64,000 nt of DNA. Origin: Novosphingobium aureum (GTDB taxonomy: Bacteria; Pseudomonadota; Alphaproteobacteria; Sphingomonadales; Sphingomonadaceae). The position numbers were made by a program, and so were the translations under genes. The stretch covers positions 434,001 through 498,000 of the forward strand of contig NZ_JADZGI010000002.1 of NCBI RefSeq assembly GCF_015865035.1, given 5' to 3'. The notes below the pieces were generated by a model. It saw nothing but the letters and a program-made list of their open reading frames with translations. It made no database searches and was not told the DNA's origin. This document shows, piece by piece, positions 17,406 to 26,655 of this stretch. Within the stretch, counting starts at the first letter, position 1. Every line of letters begins with the position of its first letter.

Positions 17406-18791
17406 TCAGTCCGCCGCGGGGAGCGCGGACGATGGCGCCGGACCGGCATCGCGGGCCGCCAGCATCGCAAAGCCCTGCGCGAGATCACCGCCGCCCGGCT
17501 GCTGGTAGAGCCTGAGGCCAAAGCGCGGCAGGATCGCGAGCAAATGATCGAAGATGTCCGCTTGGATCGCCTCGTATTCGCCCCAGTCGGTCGTGGTGGT
17601 GAAGCAGTAGACCTGAAGCGGCAGGCCCTTCTCGGTCGGATCGAGCTGGCGTACCAGCAGCGTACCGCGATCGGCGACGCGGGGATGGGCCTTGAGATAG
17701 GCAGCGATGTAGGCGCGGAACGTGCCCAGATTGGTCGGGCGGCGGCGATTGACCGCGTGCAGCCCTTCCTCATCCTCCTCGCCCGCGTGCTCGGCGTTCC
17801 AGGCCTCCAGCTCGGCTTCCTTTTCGGCCATGTAGGGCCGCAGGATCGCGAAGCGGCGCAGCTCTTCCCACTGCGCGCGGGTGAGAAAGCCCGCGCTCGT
17901 CTGGTCGATCGGCAGCGCACGCATGATCCGCCGACCGCCCCACTCGCGCATGTGGCGCCAGTTGCGGAAGGACTCGGTGATCAGCTTGGCCGTCGGGATC
18001 GAGGTGACGGTCTTGTCGAAGTTCTGCACCTTGACCGTGTGCAAGGCGATGTCGATCACGTCGCCATCGGCATTGAGCTGGGGCATCTCGATCCAGTCGC
18101 CAACCCGGATCATGTCGTTCGAACGCAGCTGCACCGAGGCGACGAGCGAAAGGATCGTGTCGCGGAACACCAGCATCAGCACCGCGGCAGCCGCACCGAG
18201 ACCCGAGAGCAGGATCAGCGGCGACTGACCGATCAGTATCGCCACGATGAGCAGCGCCGCAGCGGCGTAGATCAGGATCTTGCCGATCTGGACATATCCC
18301 TTGATCGGCCGGCTCGCCGCCTCGGGCTTGAGCTCGTAAGCATCGTTGGCGAGATCGAGCAGGTCGCCGAGCGCGCGGGCGATCGTCAGCACGATCCACG
18401 CCATCGCCAGCGCCCGGACCACCACCACCAGCGTATCGGGCAGCGCCGCGAACACGGTGACGCCCTGCAGGATGATCACTGCCGGCACGATGTTGGCGAG
18501 GTGCGTCACCAGCGCGCGCACGTCGTTCGCCTCGTTGCGCAGCGGGGTGCGGTCGATCACGCGCTCGACGGGATGGATCACCAGCTTCTTGGCCAGCCAG
18601 TTGGCCAGACCGGCAACGATGCACAGGCCGATCAGCACGGCGATGGCCCCGGTCAGGGTGCCTTCGAACAGCTCGAGCGGGGCAAGCCAGCCCCGCACCG
18701 CGGGCGGAAGGATGTCCGGAAATGAAATCGCTGCCTCCTTCGCTGCCGCGACGGCGCATGCCGACGGGCGGGAACGCGAGCCCTTTTCCAC
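17406..18791 (-). CDS. MscS-family mechanosensitive channel, YbdG type
   Basis: Inner-membrane channel of about 440-461 residues that relieves osmotic downshock. About five N-terminal helices (from TLTGAIAVLIGLCIVAGLANW) precede the pore region, then the MscS beta domain VQLRSNDMIRVGDWIEMPQ and KTVTSIPTAKLITESFRNW, both typical of YbdG-like channels. The GTG at 18791 has no ribosome site. An ATT codon at 18728 (first residues ISFPDILPPA), preceded at five bases by a perfect AAGGAGG, may be the true, rare start codon. The gene is divergent from the trehalose operon, another osmotic-stress system. Confidence 0.88.
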   Translation of the reverse strand: MEKGSRSRPSACAVAAAKEAAISFPDILPPAVRGWLAPLELFEGTLTGAIAVLIGLCIVAGLANWLAKKLVIHPVERVIDRTPLRNEANDVRALVTHLANIVPAVIILQGVTVFAALPDTLVVVVRALAMAWIVLTIARALGDLLDLANDAYELKPEAASRPIKGYVQIGKILIYAAAALLIVAILIGQSPLILLSGLGAAAAVLMLVFRDTILSLVASVQLRSNDMIRVGDWIEMPQLNADGDVIDIALHTVKVQNFDKTVTSIPTAKLITESFRNWRHMREWGGRRIMRALPIDQTSAGFLTRAQWEELRRFAILRPYMAEKEAELEAWNAEHAGEEDEEGLHAVNRRRPTNLGTFRAYIAAYLKAHPRVADRGTLLVRQLDPTEKGLPLQVYCFTTTTDWGEYEAIQADIFDHLLAILPRFGLRLYQQPGGGDLAQGFAMLAARDAGPAPSSALPAAD

Positions 18792-18948
18792 TTAGCAGCA
18801 CAGGTTTCAACCCCGCGCCGCCTCCAGCCGCACACCGCCACCCCCAATGGTGCGCTGCGGCGGAACCGTGCGCCCGACCGCTCGTTGCTGGTGCTCGAAC
18901 CGCCACTTTCGCGGCCCGGACAAGCCTTGGCCCTACCCCCGACTGGTT

Positions 18949-18966
18949 AGGCCGCGCCGGCCTTTT
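18949..18966 (+). terminator. Small GC hairpin with T-run upstream of otsB
   Basis: AGGCCG-CGC-CGGCCT followed by TTT lies in the MscS/otsB divergent gap. It could be a leader attenuator for the trehalose operon or chance. Evidence is limited to the stem. Confidence 0.3.
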
Positions 18967-19006
18967 GGGGTGGTCAATGTCAAGATATGGTGCAAGACTG
19001 GAACCG

Positions 19007-19873
19007 ATGACCGATCCAAGCGAGAGTCCATCGCCGAGCGAAGCCGCCGCGCAAACGGGCGATCTTCCCCGGCCCCCTGCCCTGCGCCTCAGCCCGCAGA
19101 CCGCCCTGTTTCTCGATTTCGACGGCACCCTCGTGGAAATCGCCGACCACCCCGACGAAGTGATCGTGCCGGCTGACCTCGGCGCCATGCTGGCGAGGCT
19201 TTCGTGCGAGCTCGACGGGCGCCTCGCGATCGTCAGCGGCCGCTCGCTTGCCGCACTGGAGACCATGCTCGGCCCGATCGACGTCGCCATGGCCGGCTCC
19301 CACGGGGGCGAGTTTCGCCCCGCCGGAAGCCGCGAGGTCCATCCGCTCGCCGATCCGCTCGACGACAGCGTGGTCGAACGGCTCTCCCGGTTCGCCAGCG
19401 ACAACGGCGGCCTGCTTGTCGAGCCCAAGCCCTACTCGGTCGCGGTCCATTACCGGCGCCATCCCGAGGCACTCGAAGGTCTGCTCGCATGTGCGACCGC
19501 CATCGCCGAAAGCGATGGCCTCAAGCTCAAGCACGGCAAGCAGGTGATCGAACTGGTCATGCCCGGATCGGACAAGGGCTCGGCCGTTACACGGTTCATG
19601 CAATCCGACCTCTTCGCGGGTACCGAGCCGATGTTCCTGGGCGACGACGTGACCGACGAGGACGCCTTCAAGGAAATGGCACGCTTTGCCGGGTGCGGCG
19701 TGCTCGTCGGCCCACTGCGCGAGACCGCGGCGCGCTGGCGCCTTGCCGGAGTGGACGCAGTCCACGACTGGCTGGCCGAAGCCCTGGCCACCGGCGCCAG
19801 CCCGGCCTCGACGCACACGGACCCTGAAACGACCCCCAGCAACTCCCGGACGGAGGCAGGACACAACCAATGA
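19007..19873 (+). CDS. otsB: Trehalose-6-phosphate phosphatase
   Basis: HAD-superfamily enzyme removing phosphate from trehalose 6-phosphate. From MTDPSESPSPSEA, a 25-residue hydrophilic lead precedes TALFLDFDGTLVEIADHPD, motif I with nucleophile Asp and acid Asp. LAIVSGRSL is motif II, and the segments KHGKQVIELVMPGSDKGSAV and MFLGDDVTDEDAFKEMA are typical of OtsB motifs III and IV. The ATG at 19007 is preferred; MSRYGARLEP at 18977 is possible. It overlaps the GH15 gene by four bases, first gene of otsB-GH15-otsA. Confidence 0.96.
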   Translation: MTDPSESPSPSEAAAQTGDLPRPPALRLSPQTALFLDFDGTLVEIADHPDEVIVPADLGAMLARLSCELDGRLAIVSGRSLAALETMLGPIDVAMAGSHGGEFRPAGSREVHPLADPLDDSVVERLSRFASDNGGLLVEPKPYSVAVHYRRHPEALEGLLACATAIAESDGLKLKHGKQVIELVMPGSDKGSAVTRFMQSDLFAGTEPMFLGDDVTDEDAFKEMARFAGCGVLVGPLRETAARWRLAGVDAVHDWLAEALATGASPASTHTDPETTPSNSRTEAGHNQ

Positions 19874-21771
19874 CGGCCAGCGGACAGACCAAGTCGGAAA
19901 CCGAAGTCCCCTTACGCAGCACACCGGATTGCGAGGGGACAGCCGCCGGAGCCGAACATTCCTCCCTCGAATTGTGGCCCATCGGCAATTGCCAGGTGAA
20001 CGGCCTGATCGATACGCGAGGCGCTCTGGTGTGGGGCTGCGTCCCTCGCGTCGACGGCGACCCGACGTTTTGCGCACTCATGCGCGGCGACAAGGGACAG
20101 GACGCGGGCACCTGGCGCTTCGAGCTCGAAAACCAGGTCTCTGTCAGCCAGCACTACGTACGCAATACCCCGATCCTGGTTACCCGGCTCGAGGATGCCG
20201 GGGGCGGCGTGGTCGAGGTCATCGACTTCTGCCCGCGCTTCGAGCGCTCGGGCCGCACCTATCGCCCGGTCGCATATGCGCGCATCGTCAAGCCCGTGCG
20301 CGGCTCGCCCCGGCTCAAGGTCGTGCTCACGCCGATGAGCGGCTATGGCGCGCAGATCGCCGAAGTCACTCGCGGCTCCAACCACATCCGCTATCTGGTC
20401 GAGCGCAACACGCTGCGCCTCACCACCGATGCCCCGGTCGGCTACGTGCTCGACGAGCGCTATTTCCGGCTCGAGCGCCCGCTGCACTTCTTCCTCGGCC
20501 CCGACGAGCCGTTCAATGGCAACGTCGAGCATGAACTGGAACGCATGCGCGAGCTGACCGATGCCTACTGGGGCAACTGGGTGCGCTCGCTCGCCACCCC
20601 GCTCGACTGGCAGGAGGCGGTGATCCGCGCGGCGATCACGCTCAAGCTGTGCCAGCATGAGGAAACCGGCGCGATCGTCGCTGCACTGACGACCTCGATC
20701 CCCGAAGCGCCGCACTCGCAGCGCAACTGGGACTACCGCTACTGCTGGATCCGCGACGCCTACTATACGGTGCAGGCCCTCAACCACCTCGGCGCACTCG
20801 ACGTCCTCGAGAAGTACCTGGGCTACCTGCGCAATATCGTCGACGATGCCGAAGGCGGAGCCATCCAGCCGCTCTATGCGGTAAGCGGTGCCAAGGAAAT
20901 CATCGAGTGGGAGGCGCACAACCTTTGCGGCTATCGCGGCATGGGCCCGGTGCGCGTGGGCAATGCCGCCTACTACCAGATCCAGAACGACTGCTACGGC
21001 CAGATCGTGCTGCCCTCGATACAGGCATTCTCGGACCTGCGTCTCGTGCGCATGGCCAATCGCGAGGACTTCGAAAGCCTCGAGCGCGTCGGCGAGATGG
21101 CATGGAAGACGCACGACCAGCCCGACGCGGGCCTGTGGGAACTGCGCACGCGCACGGCGGTGCACACTTACTCCAGCGTGATGAGCTGGGCGGCCTGCGA
21201 TCGCATCGCCAATGCCGCTGCGCACCTCGGCCTGAACGATCGCGAGGCCCTGTGGCGCGAACGCGCCGACACCATCCGCAAGAACATCGAGGAAGGCGCA
21301 TGGCACGAGCTTGCCGGCCCCGACTTTGACGACGGTGGCGCGGGCGGGCATTATGCCGCCTCGTTCGGCGGCGACCAGCTCGATGCCAGCTTGCTGCAGA
21401 TGGTGGAACTGCGCTTCGTGGAAGCCGACGATCCGCGCTTCAAGGCAACGCTCAACGCGGTGCAGCACACCTTGCGGCGCGGCGAACACATGTTGCGCTA
21501 TGCCAACGAGGACGATTTCGGGCTGCCCGAGACCGCCTTCAACATCTGCACTTTCTGGCTGATCGAGGCCCTGCACCGATCCGGCCAGGACGACGAGGCG
21601 CGCCGTCTGTTCGAGACGATGCTGTCGCACCGCACGAAGTCGGGCCTCCTGTCGGAGGACATGGACTTCGAGACCGGCGAGCTCTGGGGGAACTTCCCGC
21701 AGACCTATTCACTTGTCGGGATAATCAACTGCGCGGGCCAGCTGTCCCGCTCATGGCGCGACTGGCGCTGA
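19870..21771 (+). CDS. Glycoside hydrolase family 15 (trehalase/glucoamylase-like)
   Basis: 633-residue enzyme with an N-terminal beta-sandwich (about residues 30-250, GNCQVNGLIDTRGALVWGC) and a C-terminal (alpha/alpha)6 barrel. Barrel landmarks are RNWDYRYCWIRDAYYTVQAL and the segment EAHNLCGYRGMGPVRVGNAA, matching the bacterial GH15 group. Characterised relatives are trehalases or glucoamylases; the mycobacterial one is a trehalase. It sits between otsB and otsA, overlapping otsB, so a role in trehalose turnover is the obvious reading. No signal peptide is seen, so it is cytosolic. Confidence 0.93.
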   Translation: MTASGQTKSETEVPLRSTPDCEGTAAGAEHSSLELWPIGNCQVNGLIDTRGALVWGCVPRVDGDPTFCALMRGDKGQDAGTWRFELENQVSVSQHYVRNTPILVTRLEDAGGGVVEVIDFCPRFERSGRTYRPVAYARIVKPVRGSPRLKVVLTPMSGYGAQIAEVTRGSNHIRYLVERNTLRLTTDAPVGYVLDERYFRLERPLHFFLGPDEPFNGNVEHELERMRELTDAYWGNWVRSLATPLDWQEAVIRAAITLKLCQHEETGAIVAALTTSIPEAPHSQRNWDYRYCWIRDAYYTVQALNHLGALDVLEKYLGYLRNIVDDAEGGAIQPLYAVSGAKEIIEWEAHNLCGYRGMGPVRVGNAAYYQIQNDCYGQIVLPSIQAFSDLRLVRMANREDFESLERVGEMAWKTHDQPDAGLWELRTRTAVHTYSSVMSWAACDRIANAAAHLGLNDREALWRERADTIRKNIEEGAWHELAGPDFDDGGAGGHYAASFGGDQLDASLLQMVELRFVEADDPRFKATLNAVQHTLRRGEHMLRYANEDDFGLPETAFNICTFWLIEALHRSGQDDEARRLFETMLSHRTKSGLLSEDMDFETGELWGNFPQTYSLVGIINCAGQLSRSWRDWR

Positions 21772-21831
21772 GGACGCAAGCCCGCAAGTGGGCCTATGCG
21801 AGACAGCCGAAGACGCAACAGGGGAAATGAG

Positions 21832-23256
21832 ATGAGCCGCTTGATCGTGATATCCAACCGGGTTTCGGTACCCAAGGCCGCCGGCGCCGCCGGAGCCCAG
21901 GGGGGACTCGCGGTCGCGCTCAACTCTGCCCTGCGCGAGCATCGCGGCATCTGGTTCGGCTGGTCGGGGCAGGAGGTCGAGGAGTTCACCGGCCACCTCG
22001 ACATGCAGCGCAATCAGGGCGTGACGACGGCAACGATCGACCTCGAACCGCAGGACATCGAGGAATACTACAATGGCTACGCCAACCGGACCTTGTGGCC
22101 CTTGTTCCACTACCGCATTGACCTGACCGAGTACGACCGCAACTTCGGCGAAGGCTACGAACGCGTTAACGCGCGCTTCGCCGATTCCGTCCGCCCACTG
22201 ATCGAACCCGACGATCTGGTCTGGGTCCACGACTACCACCTGCTTCCGCTTGGCTCGCTGCTGCGCGCCAAGGGTGTCAAGAACCGCATGGGTCTGTTCC
22301 TGCACACGCCCTGGCCGCCAACGCGCCTCCTGGTCTCGCTGCCGTTTCACGAGCGACTGGTGGAATCAATGCTGGCCTACAACGTCATCGGCTTTCAGAC
22401 CGAGGAATGGCTCAACAGCTTCCTGCACTACCTCGAGAAGGAAATGGGCCTGCCCATCGGCGAGGACGGCCATGTCGAGTACCAGGGCCGCAAGATCCTG
22501 TGCAAGGCGTTCCCTATCGGCATCGACTTCAAGGAATTCACCGAGGGCGCGAACAGCGACGAGGCCAAGGAAGCGCACGACAAGCTCAAGGCGAGCGTGC
22601 GTGGACGCAAGATGCTGATCGGCGTCGACCGGCTCGACTATTCCAAGGGGCTGGGCGAACGCTTCGAAAGCTTCGGGCGTTTCCTTGCCGACAATCCCGA
22701 GCAGGCATCGCAAGTCGTGCTGCTGCAGATCGCTCCGCCTTCGCGCGGCGACGTGGCCAGCTACCAGCAGATCCGCGAGGACCTCGAACGCAAGACGGGC
22801 CATATCAACGGCGCCTATGCCGATGTCGCCTTCGTGCCGATCCGCTACGTCAACCGTGGCTATCCGCGCCGCCAGCTCGCCGGTTTCTACCGTGCCGCCG
22901 AGGTCGGGCTGGTCACGCCCCTTCGTGACGGGATGAACCTCGTCGCCAAGGAATATATCGCCGCGCAGGACCCCGAGGATCCGGGCGTGCTGATCCTGTC
23001 GCAGTTCGCGGGCTCCGCGCTCCAGCTCAAGGACGCGCTACAGGTCAACCCGCATTCGATCGAGCACGTCAGCGAGACGATCAAGCTGGCGCTCGCGATG
23101 CCGCTAGAGGAACGCCGCCGCCGCCACGAGGCACTGTATGATTCGGTGCGCGATACCGATGTCGTCTACTGGCGCGAGGAATTCGTGCGCGCGCTGTTCG
23201 GCGAAGAGGCGACCCCCGACACGCGCGAGAGCCTGCAAATCGACCAGACGGCCTGA
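21832..23256 (+). CDS. otsA: Alpha,alpha-trehalose-phosphate synthase (UDP-forming)
   Basis: GT20 enzyme joining UDP-glucose and glucose 6-phosphate to give trehalose 6-phosphate. The ATG at 21832 (MSRLIVISNRVSVPK) follows GGGGAAATG. Family motifs are all present: NRV near residue 9, GGLAVAL as the glucose-6-phosphate loop, WVHDYHLLPLGSLLRAKG, FLHTPWPP, then DYSKGLGERFESFGRFL and LRDGMNLVAKEYIAAQ. 474 residues is normal. It is the last gene of the operon, about 60 bp after the GH15 gene. Trehalose made here protects against osmotic stress and drying. Confidence 0.96.
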   Translation: MSRLIVISNRVSVPKAAGAAGAQGGLAVALNSALREHRGIWFGWSGQEVEEFTGHLDMQRNQGVTTATIDLEPQDIEEYYNGYANRTLWPLFHYRIDLTEYDRNFGEGYERVNARFADSVRPLIEPDDLVWVHDYHLLPLGSLLRAKGVKNRMGLFLHTPWPPTRLLVSLPFHERLVESMLAYNVIGFQTEEWLNSFLHYLEKEMGLPIGEDGHVEYQGRKILCKAFPIGIDFKEFTEGANSDEAKEAHDKLKASVRGRKMLIGVDRLDYSKGLGERFESFGRFLADNPEQASQVVLLQIAPPSRGDVASYQQIREDLERKTGHINGAYADVAFVPIRYVNRGYPRRQLAGFYRAAEVGLVTPLRDGMNLVAKEYIAAQDPEDPGVLILSQFAGSALQLKDALQVNPHSIEHVSETIKLALAMPLEERRRRHEALYDSVRDTDVVYWREEFVRALFGEEATPDTRESLQIDQTA

Positions 23257-23497
23257 CCCCGCGACCCTTTGCCCTCGTGGCCGCGCTGGCGCGCCGATCG
23301 CTCCGGCCTACTGCGTAGCCACGACGGGTCACATGCTCACCAATCTGTCATACCCCTGCTCTAGAATGGCGTCACATCGCAGGCGCGCCCCCGCCGAACG
23401 CGGCACGGGAACCGCTTGCGATCGACTACGTTGCCCCACGAGCCCTCGGGCTTATCCGTGCAATTCGAAGGGAGCGGCCTCGGCCGTCAATGACGCC

Positions 23498-23779
23498 ATG
23501 CAGAAAGTTCTCTACGGCGACTGTACTGGAGGCCCGGCCTCGACCAGCGTACGTATTTGCGAACTCGACGGCGAAAGCTGCAGTTTCGAGGCCGATGCCG
23601 CACCCAGTGCCTCGCGCGATATGCTGAACGGTCCGCTGACCCTTTGGATCGGCGCCGTTGGCCCGTTCCATGCAACCGCGACCCATACCGGCGCGACACC
23701 CGCTGGCGCGAGCCGCTACCTCGCACGCTTCGTAGAACCGCTCGATACGGCGATCGTACGCCATTTCAGCAGCATCTGA
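23498..23779 (+). CDS. Small protein, possibly PilZ-like domain
   Basis: 93-residue protein from MQKVLYGDCTGGPAS. The block SVRICELDGESCSFE followed by GPLTLWIGAVGPFHATATHTG and ARFVEPLDTAIVRHF looks like the short PilZ-type domains of sphingomonads (call-out of a ligand loop, a beta strand run, then F-x-x-PL-x-x-x-V-x-x-F). The hallmark RxxxR and (D/N)xSxxG c-di-GMP motifs are weak or missing, so it may not bind c-di-GMP. No ribosome site is obvious; a start as far up as 23365 is possible. It could relate to the neighbouring EPS locus, which is often c-di-GMP-controlled. Confidence 0.45.
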   Translation: MQKVLYGDCTGGPASTSVRICELDGESCSFEADAAPSASRDMLNGPLTLWIGAVGPFHATATHTGATPAGASRYLARFVEPLDTAIVRHFSSI

Positions 23780-24356
23780 AGCGGGTCCTCGCGCCCGCGC
23801 CAAGCCTTGGTTATTTCTGACTAATTGGCCGTCCGACGCAGCGCGAAGCGGCACTGGTCACGCACAGGGAACGGACTGGCGCAAGATCGTGCCATGACCT
23901 AGCCTTGCCATGCCAAGCGCAGGGTCCGCAGTGAAGCGCTGCAAATGCTGCAGACACAGAACCGGCGGCACGCAAAAGAATGAGATCAGCAGGGGAAATT
24001 TGCAGCGAAGCACGAAGTGCCCGCCCGGCAGCGGTGCCTTGTTCGAGCGCGTACGCAAGCTTTGCATGACATCATCGCAGGACCAGAATGGAACAGTGTC
24101 GCAACACTTGGGCACCATCTGCATTGTAGACAAAAAGCCCGCCATGCCTATTGCATTGCAGCATGAATTTCCCGATGAGGCTAAGGGTGAGCACTGAGTT
24201 TTTAGTGACAGAGCGGGGGCTTCAGAGCATCGATCCCGACGGCCCGAGACGGGCCCGATCCACATGGACCCGACGGGTCGAACCGCGGGAACGCCATCGT
24301 GCGTTCCATCAATACCATCAGGCAACAATCGTCGAATTCACAAAAAGGGGTTCCAG
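23780..24356. other. Long non-coding gap before the rml operon, with two small hairpins
   Basis: About 575 bases with lower GC than the flanks and no convincing gene. Near the 3' end are two short perfect hairpins, GGCCCG-AGA-CGGGCC (24241-24255) and GACCCG-A-CGGGTC (24267-24279), about 80 and 105 bp before rmlA. They suggest a structured rmlA leader. The region probably carries the EPS-operon promoter; none could be pinned down. Confidence 0.5.
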
Positions 24357-25259
24357 TTGAGAAAAGGTATCATTCTCGCCGGAGGGTCCGGAACGCGCCT
24401 CTATCCGCTCACGCGCGGCGTATCCAAGCAGCTGATGCCGGTCTACGACAAGCCGATGATCTACTATCCGCTGTCGGTCCTCATGCTTGCCGGCATCCGC
24501 GATATCCTGATCATCACGACGCCGCACGACCAGGCTGCCTTCCAGGCTGTCCTGGGTGACGGCTCGGACTTCGGCGTTTCGCTGCAATATGCGATCCAGC
24601 CTGAACCGGCCGGCCTCGCCCAAGCCTACCACATCGGCGCGGACTTCGTCGGCAACGATCCCTCCGCCCTGATCCTGGGCGACAACATCTTCTACGGTCA
24701 CGGCTTGCCCGAACTGCTCGACAGCGCTGACGCACGCCAGTCCGGCGCCACGGTGTTCGGCTACTACGTCAACGATCCCAAGGCATACGGCGTGGTCTCG
24801 TTCGACGCCGACGGCAAGGCCGAGACGATCGAGGAAAAGCCGGAGAAGCCCAAGTCCAACTTCGCGGTGACCGGCCTCTACTTCTACGACGGCGACGTGG
24901 TCGAGATGGCTGCCGGGCTCAAGCCCAGCCCGCGCGGCGAACTCGAGATCACCGATCTCAACCGCATCTACCTCGAACGCGGCGACCTTTCGGTCGAGAT
25001 CATGGGCCGCGGCTATGCCTGGCTCGACACCGGCACGCACGGCAACCTGCTCGATGCGGGCAACTACGTGCGCATCATCGAGGACCGCCAGGGCCTGAAG
25101 ATCGCCTGCCCCGAGGAAATCGCCTGGCGCAAGGGCTATATCGACAGCGCCCGCCTCGAGGAAATCGCCGCTCCGCTTGTCAAGAGCGGCTATGGCGCTT
25201 ACCTGCTCAACCTTCTCGAAACCGGCGAGCGCAGCCTTGCCGCGGGGGTGAACGCGTGA
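24357..25259 (+). CDS. rmlA: Glucose-1-phosphate thymidylyltransferase
   Basis: Makes dTDP-glucose, first step of dTDP-L-rhamnose synthesis. The TTG at 24357 is taken as start because MRKGIILAGGSGTRLYPLT is the canonical RmlA N-terminus and AAGGGG lies about eight bases upstream; frame-compatible ATGs further up would add unrelated residues. Motifs are GGSGTRLYP, SKQLMPVYDKPMIYYPLS, LILGDNIFYGH and ITDLNRIYLERGDL. About 300 residues, normal. First of four overlapping rml genes in the order A-C-D-B. Confidence 0.97.
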   Translation: MRKGIILAGGSGTRLYPLTRGVSKQLMPVYDKPMIYYPLSVLMLAGIRDILIITTPHDQAAFQAVLGDGSDFGVSLQYAIQPEPAGLAQAYHIGADFVGNDPSALILGDNIFYGHGLPELLDSADARQSGATVFGYYVNDPKAYGVVSFDADGKAETIEEKPEKPKSNFAVTGLYFYDGDVVEMAAGLKPSPRGELEITDLNRIYLERGDLSVEIMGRGYAWLDTGTHGNLLDAGNYVRIIEDRQGLKIACPEEIAWRKGYIDSARLEEIAAPLVKSGYGAYLLNLLETGERSLAAGVNA

Positions 25260-25801
25260 ATGTAATACCTACCGAGATCGAGGGGCTCGTGATCATCGAG
25301 CCCAAGGTCTTTGGCGATGAACGCGGCTTTTTCATGGAAAGCTGGAACAAGCGAACCTTTGCCGAGCACGGGCTCGACATCACGTTCGACCAGGACAATC
25401 ACAGCCGCTCGGCGCGCGGTGTTCTGCGCGGCCTGCACTACCAGCAGCCCAACGGTCAGGGCAAGCTGGTGCGCGTGGTCTCGGGCCGGGCCTGGGACGT
25501 GGCGGTCGATCTGCGTGCCGGCTCTCCGACTTACGGCAAGTGGGCCGGTGTCGAGCTGACGGGCGAAAACAAGCGCATGTTCTGGGTCCCGCCCGGCTTC
25601 GCCCACGGCTTCGTCAGCCTCGAGGACGGCACCGACTTCCTCTACAAGTGCTCGGGATTCTACGATCCCGCCAACGAGCATTCGCTGATGTGGAACGATC
25701 CCGAAGTCGGCATCGAGTGGCCGCTCGAGGGTATCGAGCCGCAGCTCTCGGCCAAGGACAAGGTCGGCAAGGCGCTGCGCGACGTGGAACCGATCGCATG
25801 A
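25256..25801 (+). CDS. rmlC: dTDP-4-dehydrorhamnose 3,5-epimerase
   Basis: Cupin-fold epimerase of 181 residues. It begins with GTG (NVIPTEIEGLVIIEP), overlapping the rmlA stop as GTGA. FGDERGFFMESWN, QDNHSRSARGVLRGLHYQ and PPGFAHGFVSLED carry the conserved Arg, His and Asp residues of RmlC. The C-terminal YDPANEHSLMWNDPEVGIEW is typical. It is coupled to rmlD by a second overlap. Confidence 0.97.
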   Translation: MNVIPTEIEGLVIIEPKVFGDERGFFMESWNKRTFAEHGLDITFDQDNHSRSARGVLRGLHYQQPNGQGKLVRVVSGRAWDVAVDLRAGSPTYGKWAGVELTGENKRMFWVPPGFAHGFVSLEDGTDFLYKCSGFYDPANEHSLMWNDPEVGIEWPLEGIEPQLSAKDKVGKALRDVEPIA

Positions 25802-26655
25802 AGGCACTGATCGTCGGTGCCAATGGCCAGCTCGGACGCGGCCTGTCGGCCTGCGCTCCGCGCGATGCCGAGGTCACCAGCCACGACATCACCACGCTCG
25901 ACATCACCGATGCCGGGGCCGTGCTCGATGCAGCCCGCAACGCCGCGCCCGACGTGATCTTCAATGCTGCGGCCTATACCGCAGTCGACAAGGCCGAGAG
26001 CGAGGAAGCGGCAGCGCTGGCGGTCAACGCCACCGCCGTCGGCCACCTCGCCAAGGCAGCGAGCGAAACCGGCGCGAAACTGGTCCACGTCTCGACCGAC
26101 TTCGTGTTCGACGGTCTGTCGGGCGTGCCTTACGCCCCGGATGCGCCGACTGCGCCTCTGGGCGCCTACGGGCGCACCAAGCTGGCCGGAGAACAGGCCG
26201 CCGGCGCCGATGCGCTGATCGTGCGTACTGCCTGGGTCTATGCCCCGGCAGGCGGCAACTTCGTGCGCACCATGCTGCGCCTCATGAGCGAGCGGCCCGA
26301 GGTTCGCGTCGTCGCCGATCAGATCGGCAGCCCGACCTATGCCCCGGGCCTCGCCAGCGCGCTATGGACCATGGCGAAAAACGGCGCATCGGGCCTGCAT
26401 CATTATACCGATGCCGGCGCCTGCAGCTGGTATGACTTCGCTGTCGCCATCCAGGAAGAGGCGCTCGCGGCCGGCCTGCTCGACAAGGCCGTTCCTGTAC
26501 TTCCGATCAATACATCCGACTTCCCCACACCTGCGAAGCGTCCGCACTTCTCGGTCCTCGACAAGACTTCGACGTTCGAGCTACTGGGCGGCCCCACGCC
26601 GCACTGGCGCACCAACCTTCGCACGATGATCGCAGAGATTAAAACCAATGGCTAA
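25798..26655 (+). CDS. rmlD: dTDP-4-dehydrorhamnose reductase
   Basis: SDR-type reductase that completes dTDP-L-rhamnose. The ATG at 25798 overlaps the rmlC stop; the protein starts MKALIVGANGQLGRGLSAC, an NAD(P)-binding GxxGxxG. FNAAAYTAVDKAE, HVSTDFVFDG and the YGRTKLAGEQ active-site Tyr-x3-Lys follow, then RTAWVYAPAGGNFVRTML. 285 residues, usual length. Overlaps rmlB by eight bases. Confidence 0.97.
   Translation: MKALIVGANGQLGRGLSACAPRDAEVTSHDITTLDITDAGAVLDAARNAAPDVIFNAAAYTAVDKAESEEAAALAVNATAVGHLAKAASETGAKLVHVSTDFVFDGLSGVPYAPDAPTAPLGAYGRTKLAGEQAAGADALIVRTAWVYAPAGGNFVRTMLRLMSERPEVRVVADQIGSPTYAPGLASALWTMAKNGASGLHHYTDAGACSWYDFAVAIQEEALAAGLLDKAVPVLPINTSDFPTPAKRPHFSVLDKTSTFELLGGPTPHWRTNLRTMIAEIKTNG

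Noticed and set aside
19912..21630. Minus-strand frame opposite GH15
   Set aside because: Antisense of a clear GH15 enzyme, with no motif of its own.
23910..24197. Short plus-strand frame in the rml leader
   Set aside because: Cys/Lys/Gln-rich with no ribosome site or pattern of a real protein.
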